A stretch of 64,000 nt of DNA, taken from positions 62,001-126,000 of the forward strand of contig JAAFIR010000010.1 in the NCBI GenBank assembly GCA_013297885.1, written 5' to 3'. The notes below the pieces were generated by a model. The model was not told the DNA's origin, made no database searches, and saw only the letters and a program-made list of their open reading frames with translations. Positions 63,018 to 64,000 of the stretch are shown in pieces. The stretch is from Leptospirales bacterium (GTDB lineage Bacteria > Spirochaetota > Leptospiria > Leptospirales > Leptospiraceae). Position 1 is the first letter of the stretch; every line of letters starts with the position of its first letter. The translations under genes and the position numbers were made by a program.

Positions 63018-63468
63018 TTTCATTTAACCATTTAATATCATCAATATCTATTGTACTGTTTCTAATTTGTTTCATTTCAATTAAACCTTTTTTATCAATC
63101 ACAAATAAATCAACTTCATTCCAATTTAATTTTATTTTATCAGACCAAACTTTTTTTAAACTTTCAGTGACTTCTAAAATATTTAAAACTAAAAAATCTT
63201 CTGATTCATTATCAAACTTAGTTAAACGATGAATTATGATTTTTCCATTTGAAAAATTCATTGGCTCAGTTTGAATCACATAACCAATTTTATATAAAAT
63301 ATTTTTTGCGTTCTGAATTGAATTATTTAATAAAACTAAATCAATATCTACAGTAGCTCGAATTAGTCCATGGAGTGCCATTGCCATTCCACTACAAATT
63401 GCATATTCAATTTTTTCTTGTTCTAAAGTTTTTACCAATAATTCAAATTCAGTATCTAAATCTAACAA
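63010..63468 (-). CDS. Nucleotidyltransferase-like protein
   Basis: About 152 residues from TTG 63468, chosen because AGGAG lies six bases before it; reading further upstream enters the repeat element. The nucleotidyltransferase pattern is IEYAICSGMAMALHGLIRATVDIDLVL, with the GS-like loop and two Asp for metal. The rest (IIHRLTKFDNESEDFLVLNILE, VDLFVIDKKGLIEMKQIRNSTIDIDDIKWL) matches AbiEii- or MNT-like proteins. Such proteins are often toxin or antitoxin components; here the partner may be the 53-residue protein. Confidence 0.72.
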   Translation of the reverse strand: MLDLDTEFELLVKTLEQEKIEYAICSGMAMALHGLIRATVDIDLVLLNNSIQNAKNILYKIGYVIQTEPMNFSNGKIIIHRLTKFDNESEDFLVLNILEVTESLKKVWSDKIKLNWNEVDLFVIDKKGLIEMKQIRNSTIDIDDIKWLNENE

Positions 63469-63501
63469 GTAGTTCTCCTGAATTCTATTTTTAATACACA
63501 A

Positions 63502-63658
63502 GCGAAAGTGATTGAAGCGTTTCTTCATCCAAAGCAGTGGGTCAAGACCCACTGTTATTCTACGATGTCTTTGGATGAAGAAGTAGCGTAAAGCACGGTT
63601 TTTTTACCTAACCCTGTTTGCCAGACAGGCTAAAAGGGTTAGGTAAAAAAATTCGCCC
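63502..63658 (+). repeat. Two-hairpin intergenic element, subfamily A, copy 10
   Basis: GCGAAAGTGATTGAAGCG, hairpin 1 TTCTTCATCCAAAG/CTTTGGATGAAGAA enclosing CAGTGGGTCAAGACCCACTG (63535-63554), GTAGCGTAAAGCACGG, hairpin 2 TTTTTTACCTAACCCT/AGGGTTAGGTAAAAAA enclosing CCTGTTTGCCAGACAGG, TTCGCCC. It ends 16 bases from the pyrB stop. Confidence 0.9.
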
Positions 63659-63674
63659 AAAAAAAAATCAAAAT

Positions 63675-64000
63675 TCAAAACTCTTTACCTAGGCACAAAC
63701 ATAATAACACCATTCGCACAATCACTCCATATTCTGCTTGTTTAAAATATGCAGCATTTGGCAAATCATCCACGTCAGTCGAAAGCTCTGTGACTCTTGG
63801 AAGTGGATGAAGCACTGTTGTATTTTTTTTGGAAGCGAGTATCAATTCCTTGTTCACTTTATAAGTTTCTTTGAGCCTGTCATATTCTTTGTGGTCTGGA
63901 AATCTTTCTTCTTGGATGCGAGTCACATATATAACATCGCAGTCCCAAATTTTTTTTATATCAGTTGTTTCTTCAAAACTTAATGCAGAGCCTAAAAGAT
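63675..64000 (-). CDS. pyrB: Aspartate carbamoyltransferase, C-terminal part (partial)
   Basis: The gene runs in from beyond the right edge. Within the window are about 107 C-terminal residues: [20 protein letters not shown], then [35 protein letters not shown]. The HPLPR motif binds carbamoyl phosphate and aspartate, and the DVD...AYFxQA...RM stretch is typical of PyrB. It carries out the first committed step of pyrimidine synthesis. Its stop lies 16 bases from repeat copy 10. Confidence 0.9.
   Translation of the reverse strand, partial: LLGSALSFEETTDIKKIWDCDVIYVTRIQEERFPDHKEYDRLKETYKVNKELILASKKNTTVLHPLPRVTELSTDVDDLPNAAYFKQAEYGVIVRMVLLCLCLGKEF

Noticed and set aside
3152-63658. The dispersed elements as a CRISPR array
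   Set aside because: The copies are kilobases apart, have variable length and lie between genes; there are no regular spacers and no cas genes.
3152-63658. The dispersed elements as plain Rho-independent terminators
   Set aside because: The T tracts are on the 5' side of hairpin 2 and mirrored by A tracts, the conserved flanks are longer than a terminator needs, and two copies lie in front of genes. Termination may still be a side effect.
3152-63658. The elements as integron attC sites
   Set aside because: Some ends look loosely like GTTRRRY/RYYYAAC (the GCGTTAG end of copy 53617), but most copies have GCGAAAG, and there is no integrase or cassette-like gene order.

Overview
The window is very AT-rich DNA (about 70% A+T or more by eye) from a diderm bacterium, gene-dense, with genes packed into overlapping operons. 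Best guess at origin is a low-GC spirochaete of the Leptospira group. Supporting signs are lipopolysaccharide genes (Kdo isomerase kdsD, a core-type glycosyltransferase, an O-antigen ligase), TonB-type outer-membrane uptake, many small lipoproteins whose lipobox ends in Asn-Cys or Ser-Cys, a DUF115 flagellin-glycosylation-type protein, an unusually short SMC, and a small Cys-rich secreted protein. There is no rRNA or marker gene here, so the placement is inference.

Layout. 1-5.7 kb: end of an unknown gene, a Crp-type regulator, tRNA-Arg(CCT), trpG-trpE, pyrF and a bile-acid-symporter-family protein. 5.8-12.7 kb: a lipoprotein, a large barrel protein behind a three-site palindromic operator array, a sulfate-binding protein, and a TonB-dependent receptor behind a Fur-like box. 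12.9-19 kb: membrane protein, flavin amine oxidase plus ATP-grasp pair, and a three-gene TPM / Gly-Ser-rich / Tim44-zinc-ribbon operon. 19-23.3 kb: an adenylate cyclase divergent from a six-gene operon (DoxX, lipoprotein MsrB, cupredoxin-like, DinB-like, ECF sigma, NrsF-type anti-sigma). 23.3-31 kb: PilZ protein, a six-gene overlapping operon (GT2, unknown, ABC ATPase, FHA protein, SET protein, CDP-alcohol transferase) and the O-antigen ligase. 31-36.7 kb: tRNA-Met(CAT), Cys-rich protein, LamG-type lipoprotein, TRL-like lipoproteins, thiH-thiG. 36.7-41.4 kb: smc and the DUF115 protein. 42-49.1 kb: GH25 lysozyme, DinB-like, rhomboid, then an overlapping run of MDR dehydrogenase, adenosylhomocysteinase-like protein, Nudix and nitrilase-like proteins. 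49.2-54.9 kb: kdsD, MarR-MFS pair, ferredoxin-like protein, carA, quinone-oxidoreductase-type MDR. 55-64 kb: barrel protein, a frameshifted CYTH gene, ftsH operon, hydrolase / 53-residue ORF / nucleotidyltransferase trio, and the 3' end of pyrB.

The strongest non-genic signal is a family of twelve intergenic elements (about 90-160 bp) spread over the whole window. Each has a fixed scaffold (GCGAAAGNGATNGAAGCG ... GTAGCGNANAGCNCGG ... TTCGCCC) holding two hairpins whose arms differ from copy to copy but keep pairing. Hairpin modules are shared between copies in new combinations, and most copies sit just after a stop codon in one orientation.

Other points of note: no canonical SMC hinge is visible; the CYTH gene is split exactly at an A_AAT_TTT heptamer; three palindromes with an exact 30-bp period lie over a promoter; and the SAHH-like/MDR/Nudix/nitrilase cluster may be an uncharacterised pathway. 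No CRISPR array, rRNA, insertion sequence or prophage was seen.
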